The notes under the pieces were generated by a model. That model worked only from the letters and a program-made list of their open reading frames with translations, was not told the origin of the DNA and searched no databases. The position numbers and the translations under genes are program-made. DNA of 64,000 bases from Sanderia malayensis (taxonomy: Eukaryota; Cnidaria; Scyphozoa; Semaeostomeae; Pelagiidae): NCBI GenBank assembly GCA_013076295.1, contig RQOL01000824.1:2852001-2916000 (forward strand). Reading direction: 5' to 3'. This document shows positions 36,750-51,700 of this stretch, one piece after another; the first letter of the stretch is position 1; every line of letters starts with the position of its first letter.

Positions 36750-39700
36750 GTAACTAAGTCAATAACTGAGTGAGTAAATAACTTCTAACAACGAATTAAC
36801 TGACTGACTGTTGGCCAGCTAACAGACTGAGTAACAGACTAGCTAACTTGCTAACAAAATAACTAACCGTTTGCTGACTAGCTATACTAACTATATACAA
36901 CATGCATCAGATAGCATCGTAGCCAATTAACCAAATTTAAGATTGGATAGTAAACATATAATAATTGCTTAATACGAATCAAATTAAGGGTAATTGAAAA
37001 AATGAGCTGAATTGCTCCATTAAACATTGTTATGATCAAATTGCTTAATATAACATTATATAAGATATCAAATCATATGATAATATTCAATTATTGTAAT
37101 ACCATTTTGATGTTGGTAGTAGCGAAAGTTTGGTTCGTTTTTGAAAAACTTCAGCTTTCTAGAGAGTTGAAAGAGGTATAGAATTTACAAACCCTGTCAG
37201 ATGTTAGCGGTCTCTTATTGTTCTGTCACAACAGTCTTTCTTTGTTAGCCAATGCTTTAGTATTGGACTTTATCGCTGTCGCCGTGCAGTACGTATAGCC
37301 TCTAATAGCATGAATAGCATGAACTGAAACGTTAAGTCGTTTGAAGACCAGAGCTTGCCCGTGTTAACTGGCGAAATGAATCTCCACTCAGTTACTTAAA
37401 TTGTTAAGTGTCGTTGAAAGAAACCGTTCGGCCAATAGCATACCTTTTGACAGGTTGAATTCAGTTGAATTATCAAATCAATAACAATTCGTGTACGCTT
37501 GTGAATGTCTTTGTGCGGGTGGCACACAGGTCCCTCTCATTTCCCCCCTTTCTCTATCTATCTCTTGTTTCATGTACACTCCATTGCGTTTCATGCTCCA
37601 ATCTTATCACGCATGAATTATTTCCATGCCGTCATTACCCGACGATTATATTACACATTCAGCTACTAATCGAGCCTAAATGAATTGCCCTATTTTCGCA
37701 AAACCTTTGTTCTTCTCTCACGTATAATGAGCAGCACTCATGCATCACAAGGTCCCCAATTCCTCACCCAATACACCAAACCCTTCGCTATATAACACAA
37801 GAATCCTGGCCAAAACTGTTACCAAGGCGTCATAATCGTACAAATTCCAATAGGAATGGTGAAGAATGATTGATCTGACTTTTTTTTCTACATATTTAAA
37901 AGTAGGCTACCACCACATATCAAACAGTTACCGAGTCAAGATCTGAACAAAGTATGACATGAAACTCAATCAACTTGCCCTGTCGTCGCTATATAACAAC
38001 CCCGATATTGTTTTAACTCACTGCCCCTTGTGAGCTAATATTCTCTAACTACGTCATTCTCTAAACAATTTAAGCCAAAAGCAAACTCGATTGAAATTCA
38101 GCAACGGGGCTTTCTTTTTCAAGGCTCTTTATACATCGGAATTCCATTGCATTCAATATGAATTACATGTTCTATAGCAAATAAAGAATATCGGCTGTAT
38201 TGCAGGTAATCGTATATGAAATTGCGCAGCTCTGTGAACTGTAATACTGGTCATTTGTTCTGCCAGTGCACACACAAACTAGTCGTTGTTTTCCCATTAA
38301 ATTAGATTCTCCGATTGTTAATTAAAGTCGTCAATCGGGCATAAGAGTGATATATGTGTTTTAGTAATTACATGTGTTGGTGCTGAGCTCGCATTGTTCC
38401 ATGCTCGCCTGTGCACCCAACAAAATAACAGCAAAAAGTAAAGTTTATTGAAATAAGGTTTGTCGGCAACACAATAAGTTTTGCCCCCACTGAAATAATT
38501 GTGTCCCCAACAAAACAAAGCTTAATGAAATAAGGTTTGTTGGCAACAGAATGAAGCTTGTCTCGGCTGAAATAAAGTTCGCCCCCAACAAAAATAAAGC
38601 TTATTTGGCACTTTTGGACTTTCGTAGAGACGTGACTATGTGGCACGTTTTCAGGGAGAGGAGTTGGTCATTTTCTACCGAGTTAGACATAGGGAACGGT
38701 GCCATTCGAAACTGAGAGAGTTCACCATATTTTTATTCACTGACCAAGTAAGTTAAACTCCCGGGCAAACCAATGCATGTTTTCGATTCACTGCACTGCG
38801 TATGCAATCGTATATGTTTGCTTGAAGCCACAGTACTGTACAGGTTAACATTTCTCACTGCAATTCATCCACAGACGACCAAACCACGTTAATTCACTTA
38901 GCCTATTGACCTAATCGCTTTGTTTGTACCAGTATCCACGAGCATCCTTAGCCTAATGGGTTAATGTATGCTGTTTTAATTGTATTATTAAAGATTCAAC
39001 TGCTTGCTTCTATTCCTATCTCCCACACCCGTAACACGTTCCTTATTTTATGAGAAACTAGGATCGGTACTTAGAGCTAAGAGATTCTAGTACCAAAAAG
39101 TCCCTTAGGATCGGTACTTAGAGCTAAGAGATTCTAGTACCAAAACGTCCCTTAATTGGTTTCTTACTTTTCGGACCTAAATTTACCTCATTGAATTTAA
39201 GGTTTTTTGGATGGATATCAACTTATTTTGTCACGAAGCAGCTCATGCATATCAGAATCAAAAGTTTATTTTCCAAACAAAATTTAACAAAGATCTTTAT
39301 ATTCACAAAGACAATGCCGCTCATAAGCTAAAGTAAATCGACTCATTTTTAAGAATAGAAATTTTACGGCTTCTTCGTTATTCTTGAGTCTAGCATTAAA
39401 GTTTCTTAAATTTTAGCCATCCTAGTTCCAGTTTCTCATGAACCAGTTTCTCAAAATAAAAATGTGTACACGCTCGACTTGCTCCTAGGACAGTATGTGG
39501 AAATTTTGCAAAATGAGTAAGTGATACCAGCAGAACTATCCCCAGTAGAACGAATCCACCAATGTGGCAAATTGAATTCTGATAAACTATACTTCATCCT
39601 AAGGTCGACTTTAATTTGGAGTCAATCAACTTTTCTCTTGTAGTGCACCTATCGTAGGCACCAAACAAGGCACGTCTCTCTCTATAATGCACGTGCATAT

Positions 39701-42700
39701 AGATGTATACCCAATCACGAATAAAACATTGCATTTCATTATTTTCACACGGTTGCCCCGTCCTTCGGGTGGACCGGTATCAGGGAACGGTGCCAAACTT
39801 TACAAAATTAATCAATTACTAAAGATAAGTGATTAAATTGATCGAAGGTTACACATATTTGCGATATATAAAGTTAGATGAAATTATGCTACGCAGGACA
39901 GATGTACTGGTTATCGTGAATAAAGCTCGTTGGAACGAGTTAAAACGTATCATTATGAAGCACTTAAAGAAAATAGACCTTTAATAACTTGCCTTACTCG
40001 ATTTTTTGTCGTATATGGGATTGCATTGTGTTGAAATTCCAACACGATCACAGAATTAGAGACATGGGGAGCAGTCATCCAAGGTTATGATTGACAGGCT
40101 CGTAGAACACGCTTTGGCTGCTTTAATTTGATTGGATGTGGGAGCATTTAACTACACGTGGCGCAGATTAAGCTTTGCGAGACAATGTGATTATTGTATC
40201 GATATACTCAGCTCTGGGAATATTGCAAGCAGACAATGTTTGTTAATCTACACATAACTTAAAGTTGTTTGTACCGGCCTGTTTACAACCGAACCGCCGG
40301 ACAGGTTCGAGATATGGTTTGTCTGGTTTGTGTTTGCGATTTTTTAATGATAACAATGTCAAACCGAAGAAAAAGAAGTACCCTGCCCGGTTTTGAATTG
40401 CTCTGTTTTTCTAAGCCTGTCTTTGTACTGCGTAATACGCCCAGGCGCCACTTTTGCGAGTTAGCCAGCGACGGCAAAGAAAAGTTGTTTTTTGATACAA
40501 GTCTTTTTGATAAGAAACGTGGATCAACACTTAGCACTAAACGTTTTTTGGCTTGATAATTTCGTTCAAGAACCAAAATTTTGAAATTATCTTCTCAATT
40601 TCGGGATCTAAAATTATCTTGTTGTGTTGAAATTGAGTATTTCGATTGATATAAACCCAAATCGTCGCTTAATAGTTATAATGTTTTCCACACTAAAGTT
40701 AGCGATTCTTTATCAGAGGAACAAGTTATAATCATTTCTACTCTAAAATTAGCGAGTGAATATAAAAAAATAAAACTTTAATCATATTCACTTAGGCTAT
40801 GCTGTGGACCAAAAGTCAGTGGACTTACTTTTAAGAATAGATATTTTACAGTTTTTAATCATTCTTAAGGCTGGTACTGAAGTTTGTTAACGTCTAGGCC
40901 ATCCTAGTTCTAGTTTCTTGTAAACTAGTTCAATTTCAATCCAATTTCAATTTCAATTTTAGAGTTTACTGAAAGTAGTTTCGGATCTAGTGTTGTTTAT
41001 GTGTCATACATGACATTTACGCATTCATATTTGTTACAGTCCTCAAAATTCAATGCATTTAGAGATTTGTAAATGGATGTACTATGTTCAGTTTTATTTT
41101 TAAAGGCTGCTAATCTTACAGCTTTTCATTTGCCATTGTTCTAGGGCAGTTCTACAGGCCCTTCCCCAGTTTAAGAATCCATAAGGAATAATTGGAGCCA
41201 CAAATGTATTATAAATATTTAGTAATATGCTTTGAGGAACAAAGTGTCCAACTCTACTTAGCATGCCAATGCCTTCTGATATTTTTGTATTCACATTTTC
41301 AATGTGGAGCGTCCAACTTGGATGTTAATCTGTTAAAACATCAAGATATTTTGCCTCTTCAACTTCTGTTGATGGTTCATTGTACAAATTCAGTTAAATT
41401 TCTTTTGCGAAAGATGAATTAACAAAAATTCGGACCTACTAAAATTTACTGTTAATTTATTTGCAAGGAGCGTATCTGAGACATTTCCAAGTTCTCTGTT
41501 GATCGTATCTTCCATGCTATTGACATCTTTACCAGCAAAAAACATATACTATTATCATCAGCCAAATAAATTTTGAAGAAAATCAGATTTCGTTTATATA
41601 CAGTATAGAATAACAGAGGTTCAAGGACGCTGCCTTGAGGAACACATATTTTATTTCCAGATCTTTTGACAATTCTCCATCAATGCTAACAGGTTTGTCC
41701 TGTTTTGTTGCTCAGGTAAACTGTTGAACTACTCTAGAACAGTTTCTCTGATACCATAGCTAATAATCTAGACTGTTAATTAGAATATGGTAGTCAACAG
41801 TGTTAAAAGCTTTAGCAAAATCTAAAAGGCCATAGATAGATTATTCTATTGCCTGAAATGTTTGGTTCACCTTTTTAAAAACCAAAGTGAAGCTGATAAA
41901 TAATGTTGTTTTTCTCTACAAAGCTTTTGAGTCTTTTGTATATCAATTTTTCACAGATTTTATTAAAAATAGCAATTATGAGATGGGTCTATACTTCGAA
42001 ACTTTAACTGGAGTTTCTTGGAAAGATACACACATACATCAAAAATTTCGCTAGGTGATGGGCGCTATGTTAATGGACTATGACGCAAGTTGGTCCAAAT
42101 AGGGTCCAGGTGTTTAGTTTGTGAAGCCTGACGGTTATTGTTGGAAAGGTTTAGCAAATCGAATTTTCATTGTGTACACATTCTGTTATGAGAAGCCGAC
42201 TGTCTGTAAACGTCCACAAGAAGTCGACTACTTGGCTAAGAGAGAATTAAGAACCCGCGGTACTATCCACCCTGAAACTTAAAAACTGCTGAAAATAGAA
42301 TAATCAAGGCATTGCGAATTGCATTTGAGACGAATTTCTTATTATAGCACACTCCTTGAGTAATTTTGTGAATATTTTAAAATCCAAACGATTTAATTTA
42401 TTACACCCAGTAATCTCAATATGCAAAAATTTTCCCACCGGATAAAGAAGACATGTGATATATTGTAACAGTTACAAAGAGCTCCATGCATGGACCAGTT
42501 TTGGGCCGATTTACGAGAGAACTTGAAATTCGACAGGTCCAAGTTGGCGTGCTGCGTATGTCAGACAACTTTAAGCAACGGTCATAAAGACTCTTAATAA
42601 TATTGAGGCCGTTTTCTTAATGTTCCGAGCTGACGTTTTGTGCCGATGGTTCATAGAATTTCAAGTTGGTCTATATTTATTCGTACTTTAACTGCTTTTT

Positions 42701-45700
42701 GGTTCCATTCCAAGGACATTTCTGTGAGATTTCAGATTGCTTTGTTTTATCGTAATCTGATTTATTTGGAATGTGAAATCGTCTGTTACATGAGGCGATA
42801 AAAGCATTGCTGGACTTTCAGATTGCAAACTGCAAAAGTATTGTTATGATCAGCCTAAGCGACGCCCAGCCGTGGGCCCTCGTCCCTTGCATTTTTGGTA
42901 TTAAACGTGTATTTTCTCCTGGACATCTGATGGATTTTATTTTTGTTGCTTGCTTCTTGTTATTATGCATGTATCGCATCGCACCGCCTGCCGCTGAATT
43001 CGCGCGCCTCAGAGAGTCTCCGCGCGGCTCAGAGAGTTTTCGTACGGCTCAGAGAGTCTCCGCTCAAGCGTGGCTCCATCTACGCTACCTAAAATTAGCA
43101 CGCACAAATTATTCCATTATAAAGATTAAGAAAGAAAGATAAGGACCACAAATAGTCATCATGATTGAGACTGCCCAAAAGAGACAGAGAATGTTTCCAG
43201 AGAAGAATAAAATTGCTCCCTATTATTTCTATCATTATCAATTAATGCCAAGAAATATTGAGCTCTGCGATTAATTAGAAAGACAAATGTATTTTTTAAA
43301 CTGCGTGAAATCGAGTCATAGACATTCAATATTAAGATAATCAATATCAATATTAAGGACCATAGTTGATCAGTAAAAAGACCCACAAAGACGCGCGGCT
43401 GTTCACGTCATTCCACACATGCATAGCGAATATAGGTGGGGTGTGCAACTGAATTTTAGCCTCTCCTGTCGTCCTTCTAATTTCTTGTTCTCTTTTCTTG
43501 TGCAAAGATCCGATTGTTGATGCAGAGCAGGCGCATGCGTAAAATACGCATCTCCCAGCTTCCAGCATGAATGTCAACTGTTTCTAATCGAAATCAGAGA
43601 TTCTTTGTGTATGTATTGAACAAATTTTTGCTTGCATAGATAAGCAGTCCTTATCAGAATATTGATAAAAATTGCTCTCAGTTCCCATTACAAAGGCATA
43701 AACAATTAACAGGTTTCTGTTTAGTTATTTATAACATTGAAATCCCATGTCTTGTGTTACAATCTTCCTAGCGGTTCTGGATATAGGCCATGCGTACAGT
43801 CGAATTGAAACTGACCGCATGCCGGGAAACCTTTACCAATGTGCCTCCCTTTGGACATTTAGCCTCTTACTTTTGATGGATACAAACTCGTACATGAATC
43901 TCTTACTAAAAATTGGACAACTTGTATGAATTTCTCACTAAAATACCAGACAATTTTAAGCAACGGATATAGATGTCTTTTTCATAATAAGACCGTGCTC
44001 TTTAGGGTTCGTCTTCATGCTACGGGCCAACAGTTTGTAGAATTTAAAATCAGTCTCTGTTTTTTCTTATTTTTGACTGGTTTTGGTGCCAATCCAAGTT
44101 GATTTGTATGAGATATATGATTGTCTTGTTTTATCGTAATCTGATTTATTCAGATTGTGGTTGGAGTGAAAACGTTCAAAATGCCATGTCGTTTCATGAC
44201 TCCACTATTTTGACTGGGAATGCGCGCCCTTTATCGTATCGTACTAAGGGCTTTGAATATTTCATCTGGGTCATTTTTTGTTAGACTTGCCAGAGCTGGC
44301 TGTTGGCGCTAAATGAATTTTAGTTTGTGACGTCAGAGTATTACAGTTTGGATAATGACAATTTGATGATAATTAAAAAGCGAAGAAGACTTAAAATAAC
44401 AGAAAGTTATTGACTGTTTTGTAATGAGAAGTAGGAACAATGTTTTGATAAGGACTGCTTATCTGAATGCGCAAACAAAAATTTGTTCAACACATACGCA
44501 AAGAATCTTGCACGCAATGATTTTGATTAGAAACAGTTGACATTCATGTTGGGAGCTGGGAGATGCGTATTATACGCATGCGCCTGCTCTGCGTGAACGA
44601 TTTGATCTTTGCACAGAAAAAGAGAACAATAAATCAGAAGGACAACAGGAGATGCTAAATTCAGTTGCACACCCCACCTATATTCGCTATGCATGTGTGG
44701 AATGACGTGCACAACCGCACGTCTTTGTGGGTCTTTTTACCGATCAACTATGGCCTATTTTAATATTGAATGTCTATCACTCGATTTTATTTTACACTCA
44801 GTTTAAACAATACATTTGTCCTTCTAATTAATCGTAAAGCTCTTTCTTCGCATTAATTGATAACGATAGAAATAACAGGGAGCAATCTTATTCTTCGTCC
44901 GAACCACTCTCTGTCTCTTTTGGGCCGTCTCAATCATGATGACTATTTGTGGCCCTTATCTTTCTTTCTTAATGTTTACAATGGAATAATTTGTTAGTGC
45001 TATTTTCAGGTAGCGCGGATGGAGCCACGCTTGAGCGGAGACTCTCTGAGCCGCGCGGATTCAGCGGTACGGGAATAATAGTCAGAACGCGGGCAAGAAA
45101 AATGTAGCTGGCTATATAAATATTCCTAAAGATTCGAGCTGGAGTAAAAAGATTTTCTGACCTCATAGCATGGCAGCTTTTTTATTCCGAACACAATTCG
45201 GGTAAATTAGATCACGCTAAAACAAGACAATTTCAATTCTTGCACAGACACAACAGTACCAACGCGGTCAAGTTTGGGTGGTGTCTGAAGATGGCCCACC
45301 TCAATGTCCCACATAATTCTTTTTATTAAGAGCCATTTTATAATGAGTCTAATGTTGAAGGCTGAAACAAAACCTCGAAGAAGCTTTTCAATTTTGAATG
45401 TTGTTGTCACTGCAAATGTTTTAGAATCAAATTAGTGATCTTTTAAGACCATAATTTGATTAAAAGAGATCCAAATACTAGGATTTTTAAGAACTAGGCC
45501 TTGGCATTGGTTCTTTATAAAGGAGACGCGTATGTACAGTTTGCAATTCGCTTGGAATTTGCAATTTTGCGATTTCCCACCCAATGCGTGCTAATTCATT
45601 TCCCACTCGAAACCTGTTCGTACAACTCCATATTGCTCGATCAGCCAATGATAATTGTCTGTAATTTATAGTGCGAAGTCATAAAGATATTTTCGGCATT

Positions 45701-48700
45701 AATTCTTGACTGTAACAGGAAGATTTAGCTAAAGAGTGGGGCCCTTTGTGGAGGAACACTTTTCCTGCTGCTTCGGAATGAGTCAGAAAAAATATTGGTT
45801 GTGCCAGCCCTGAGGAAGTTAGGGGGGTGAAAATTCTTAGGTTGGCATGTCTTTTACTATTTGTATCACTTTATGCGCCACGCCCTTATCCAAATATATA
45901 TTTTTATTGAATTTTGACAAATTATGAGATCGATCCTGACGATAACTTGGGGATATGAGTCGCTGCCACGGAACACTGACTAAAGATAAAATACAGAAAG
46001 CGATAAATCGATGCATACAGAAGCCTCTTGGCATCTTGGCATCACCAGCCTCCCCATACAATTATGTCACCCATTTGAAATTTTCTTACTGGTGTCTTTT
46101 CAGACATGATCATTTTTGATTTGCTTTTTCATGCACGATGCTTCTTCTTTCTAAACACACCAATTTTTTCTAATCCCTCATTTGATTTATTCAAAGGGAC
46201 GCTTTCGATCAAAATTCTACCATTTCAGGCCATTCAACTTTCGTTTCCACTTTGGTTTGTTGTTGTTATTTCGAATGGTTGCAAATTCCATGCCGTCTAT
46301 TTGTCTTTTTGTTTGGAAATACTGGATTTTGATTGGTTGTATATCATTGTCTTTCGATCGCATGCTGACGTGCGAAAAAATTAAACTTTTTGGACAGGCC
46401 AGCATTTTTTTTCGACGTTTGCATTTGAATTGCCAACCTCGTTCGATGGTGCAATGTGTTACATTGGAACCTGCACATACAAGATAGCCAATGGGTGAGC
46501 CGTATGTATATGTAAGAGTTGCTTTTGCAAATATGTGACAATCTGGGGCAAATTCTTGAAAAAAAATAGCTGACTAAAACAGACATACAAGTTGAGAAAA
46601 CTCACTCTACGTCAAATATATTCACTTATATAAATGCACTCCTGAAAAACGTACCTACACTTATATAAAGGAATTGCCAGAAGAAATGCCTTCATTTATA
46701 GAGTTGTGTGTTGACGGTGGCTGGACAGTTATGTAAAGGTTAATCTGAACTTTGATGTTATGGTCGATAGCCTCCAATGCCATCATAACTGGCACATTTA
46801 GGCTTAAAACATGGAAAATGTTTATTATCATACTGATGTCTAAAGATTTGGGTTCAAGCTGAACGTCACACCGCAATTGATTGCAGACAGAAGGAGCATT
46901 ACTCTTTTAAATTAGTTTTGTAATGCAAAGATATAATCGTCTAGTGAACTGTCTTTCTGTCTGAGAAATGCTCTTTAGGACATATAACCGCAATTAAGAT
47001 AAGTGTGAAAACGTATATTAGTGATTATAGCATATATGTTCATCGTGTAGACAACTTGCAATAGTATTCTTCATATGATGTCTCTTTATACTTGTGTTTG
47101 CAGTGCAAATTGATTTGACTAAACGGCTTCTGTGTATCATTTTTCTTTATAATGAAAATACCAAAGAACCGAATGAATATTGTCAAGATAGCATAACAGA
47201 CTTGGGTTATATTGGTATTAGATATAACTACCAAGAACTGGAAGTGAACACTGGAAACCTGTAGTTATGTTTGTAGCTGTATATGTATGCAGCTATGTAT
47301 GTATGCGGCTATGTAGTTATGTGGGTGTATGTTATAAATATACAGGGTGGGCCAAACCCCCTCCCTAACAAAGTAATTTGTAGAACACAAATCTTATGGA
47401 AACATTTTCGGAAACTCTTGCCATACAATATTCTGCTCAAAAGGCAACTTGTGTAGAAATATTGTGTTATTATCGTTCATTAAAAAATTTGCTAAGCCTG
47501 GTCTTGTGGCATTAACTCTTTAGCATGGCGCTTTAGCCCACCCTGTATTTATAAATATGCATTACATATTTACTACAAACCGTTCAGTATACATGGATCA
47601 TTCTAGAGTAAGCAAGACTTTTACCACTTTGGCGATTTTTGCTCTGATGTGCATACTGTAACAAGCAGCTAAACCATATAAAAAGCTAGTAAATATAGAT
47701 CGGTATGTTCTGTCTATATCTGCAGCCTTCCGTCCCTGTATGCTCGTTTCAGGCTGGTTAACATGAGAAGCAGCGAGTTCTATTTTTGCTTGTAAATGTG
47801 TGGTTTTTTTGGAAAATTGAGTGACCTTTTGTTTGCAGAACTAAAGAGAGCTAATGGTCCGTTGTGTTAGAACAGCAGGCTAGATGCAAGAGACACAGGA
47901 TTCTATACGTGGCTTATTGTTGCTGCAAGATCCACAAAGATAGGTAGGGATATAAATAGTCTGGAGAAAATTGCTATCCATCCACGCTGGCGATTGTTGG
48001 ACTCCTCAGGAGTTATACAACAGATAACAGAGGATGAGGAGAACTTCAATATATTGTTGTTTGGGATGTACCAATTTTAGGGTACCTTTTTTCGCCCAGG
48101 GAATATAGTTTGGGGTATCATTTTTTGTAGGAATACACATGGTCATAAATCTTCAGAAATTTTGTTGTTGTTTGTTTCACTTTGTTTGTTTGTACTCGAG
48201 GCTTGGTCAAAAAAAGGGAACCAAAGCAGTGATGGGTGCACAGAGATTTCAGCATTGGTTGTGATAGAAGTAGTAATGAATAGAGTAACTGGTATCAAAT
48301 TTTGGGTATACATTTTGTACGACCTATACATTTTGGGGCAGGGTCTCTGAAAATTCATAAACTTTGGGGCAGGGCCTCTGAAAATTCATAAATTTTCGGG
48401 CATGACTTCATATTTCAAGTTGTACACACCTATCATCTGCTTGATGAAGTTACCTTCCGAAGCAGGGTTAAACCACAACGTACAATAATAACAGATTTCT
48501 GCAGCAATAAATCAAATTTTGTGCCGTGATAAGTAGTAGAAAATCGATATTCAATTCGGTACAGAGAACCGAATATTCCAGATGTTTGCTTTTTTATACT
48601 TTTTGTTGATCAATTCTTAAGGGTGTGTTTTGCTTATTTCTCAAAAGTTTCGATGTATTTGTAATGTGAAGGTTCTGACAAAGTATTTAATTTTTCATTT

Positions 48701-51700
48701 TGGTGCAGGATTAAAGATTTCTTAAATTATACTCTAGGGAATGTTTAGGAGACGATTCCATCCAAATGTCACAATTCATGAAAACCAAAAGTTATAGACG
48801 TTACGATTAAGAACCCAAATCATAACATTGCCAAAGTTTAATGCTCTGGCTATTCTCTCTAATGAGCTATGCTTTAGTGTATATAACAAAGCGATTTTGT
48901 GCTTGTTGTAACTATAGCATGCTGCCATAAATATATTGTTGCGTGTCTAACATTTGGAACGTGCCCATGTACACATTCTGTTCATGCCTAAGTGATATAA
49001 TTCCAAATAGACGCCTTTGAACACAATTCCCAAGTATATTGCCACGCAATCTTAGCTATTCTTAAATGTGATTTTCTCTCGAAGCAGTCAGTATATCGGC
49101 ATAGGTAGATATATGGAACACTGCAGTGTATATATCCTAGTGGTGCACCTCGATATTTCTACCGCCTATGTATATTGCTACGGACGGGCTCTGTTGTGGA
49201 TCGCTATGGTACAAAAATACCGAAAGGTTTCATACATTATCCATTAGCTGCGCTATACTCACAAGTGTTACTGATGTCAGCATTGCGTGACTCTCTCCAG
49301 TAGTTCCGAAGTCGTAACCTGAATCCTTCGGCAATGGTCTCGGCGTATTGATGTTTCGATTGAGAACATCCAAGTGAGTAAATCATAAAGTTATTGCCGT
49401 GAGACTTGCTGCTCTAATTTATACTCGCGCTGCAACTGGTACATGACTGGTTTATGGATATAATGCGTGTTGTCAATTACAAATAGGTTAAGAATTAAAG
49501 CGTATACAATTCAATTTGATTTGTACCATGAGATTTTATTCGTTTGTTTCATTTGCCATCGAGCAATTTTAATAATTCATTCGCTGGCTTTCTCCAGGAA
49601 GAATTACTCCACGGTAACTTGTCCTTTCGATCTCTTTTATTAAATGTCACGCATCATGGTAACTAATAAACAAAATATGCAATGAAGACCGCTTTGGAAA
49701 TAGCTTCCAGGAAAAATAATTTAATAAACGTGAACTAAGAAGCCCCCCACACTACTTCAAGTACATAACGTTCGAATGAATGAGGTTTTTATGTTCAGTA
49801 TTGGCACTTGAAAGTTGTTGTGCTATATCGAACCATATTTATGCTGCATCAATGTATGAAACTATTCGAAGTGACCGTGGTTACCTAATGGTATATCGTT
49901 GGCTTGCGCCTATAATATTCTAAGCGGTTGAGAGAATTAATGTCTTAATACGAAGATGCTGTCTTGAACTGCAATAGGCCAATAAGTGATATTGGTATTT
50001 ATCCGTGAAAATTTCAAGTTAATCTTTCTTGTAAATTGCAATGGGCATATGCTAAACGTAACAGGTTATTATACAACCGCGGCTCAACCTAGCATTCATG
50101 TAAACTCTGCATATTCAACCAGTTTACTGACTCCTTCGTCTGGCAATGATATAAGTATAAACATATAACTACGGAAGAAATTTGCGCTGCTACATGTCCA
50201 GTAAACATGGCTTGAGAGGTGAGAAGGCATTACTGGTTCTAACACCACTATGCCCGCTTGTATTCGATTTGACCAGCTAGCCTTCTATTCTATCGCTGCA
50301 AATAGGTAATACTGAGGTGTGATTTACTGAAGTAATGGCTTGAGTGGGTTAATAGCGAAACGTTAAACTTCGAAGCTCGATCCGAAATGTAAATACGATT
50401 GAGCTGGGAAGTGGTTAGGCACTAGCATGCACGTCCTACTTCACTTTACTAATCTAGCAACTCGCGTGGTACTCTGTAACTCGATTATACGCAATGAAAA
50501 ACTCATTGTGACTCATCCACGGCACGGGGTAAATACCGTGAAAGCCTTGCCATGATACATAGACATAGAAGAACAGCGACAGCAATCATAAATACAAAAA
50601 CGTAGGTAAAATTATCTAGCATCAAGCATGTGTGTGTGTATATACAAATATATAAGTGACTCACTGTTACAGTATATTGCAGATTTTGTATCGTGTTGCG
50701 AGGTGGTGTGTACCGGTCGTATCTATAGCTCAGAGTTGAGCTCTGCTAGCGAGCAATTATGGTCACCGAGCCCTTCGTTAGTGCTATTCGACGTATACAG
50801 CGAATCGCGGCCTCATATGTATTTATAGAGGCAAACGTTGTAAGGTGAAAGAAAAGCTTGATGGAATGGACACGGGAACGAGGCTGCTCGCTGATTCAAC
50901 TCTGTGTTAGGCGAAGAACAATGAGCAAGTTGAATACAAACACAGCAATCATCTGTTCATTATGAAATCGCCGCACCACACCAATTAATTACACGCAACA
51001 GCGCTACAGGTTTGCTAATACTGATCACATTAAGTGCTTCTTACATCATCATGTTGCATTGTCTCTTATGGCGATCGTTGATGTAAGTCGATGGCTTTAT
51101 CTTGAGTATTGATCTAACCAGATTAGTTTCCACAATTAGTAATGAAGACGCAGTTCAATTGTTCTCCACATCTCATTCCCGCCTCCCGAGCGCCAAATCA
51201 CTTGCTCTACAGCCACCGGTCGGTGTTGTGCCGTTGGCCGCTCTGTGTTTGTGCCCGCGCGTTGAACTGGACGTGAGGATTGTCAAGTGAGTTATAGCTG
51301 GCGGGGGGGGGGCGATCGTGTGCGTTGCAGTGTGTGGTGGCTAACAACTTGTCGATTGTAAATAACTCCAACTCAGCTGAAGTTTAAATTAAATTAAATT
51401 ACTGCGTCTCTTAGTTGCATAGCAACACTTGCTGGAGGCATAGTTCCTCCCACATATAATACGTAGTTGCTGGTATATAATTGTAGACAATTTAAATAAC
51501 GCGACTCAACTAATTTATTTACGAATACATCTTCTGAATATTCTGGCCATGAAAGCCCGCTATCTGCACCGTCATGTATGCATGCATGAATGTGTGCATG
51601 TTTCAATGTATGTATGTATGAATGTATGTATGTATGTATGCATGTATGCATGTATGTGTGCATCTTTGCTTGAGATATATAATTCCGTGTCCCCGTGTAG

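Noticed and set aside
36410..36900. Could the ACTA array be a CRISPR-like array?
   Set aside because: It is a simple tetranucleotide repeat without regular spacers, in a eukaryotic intron.
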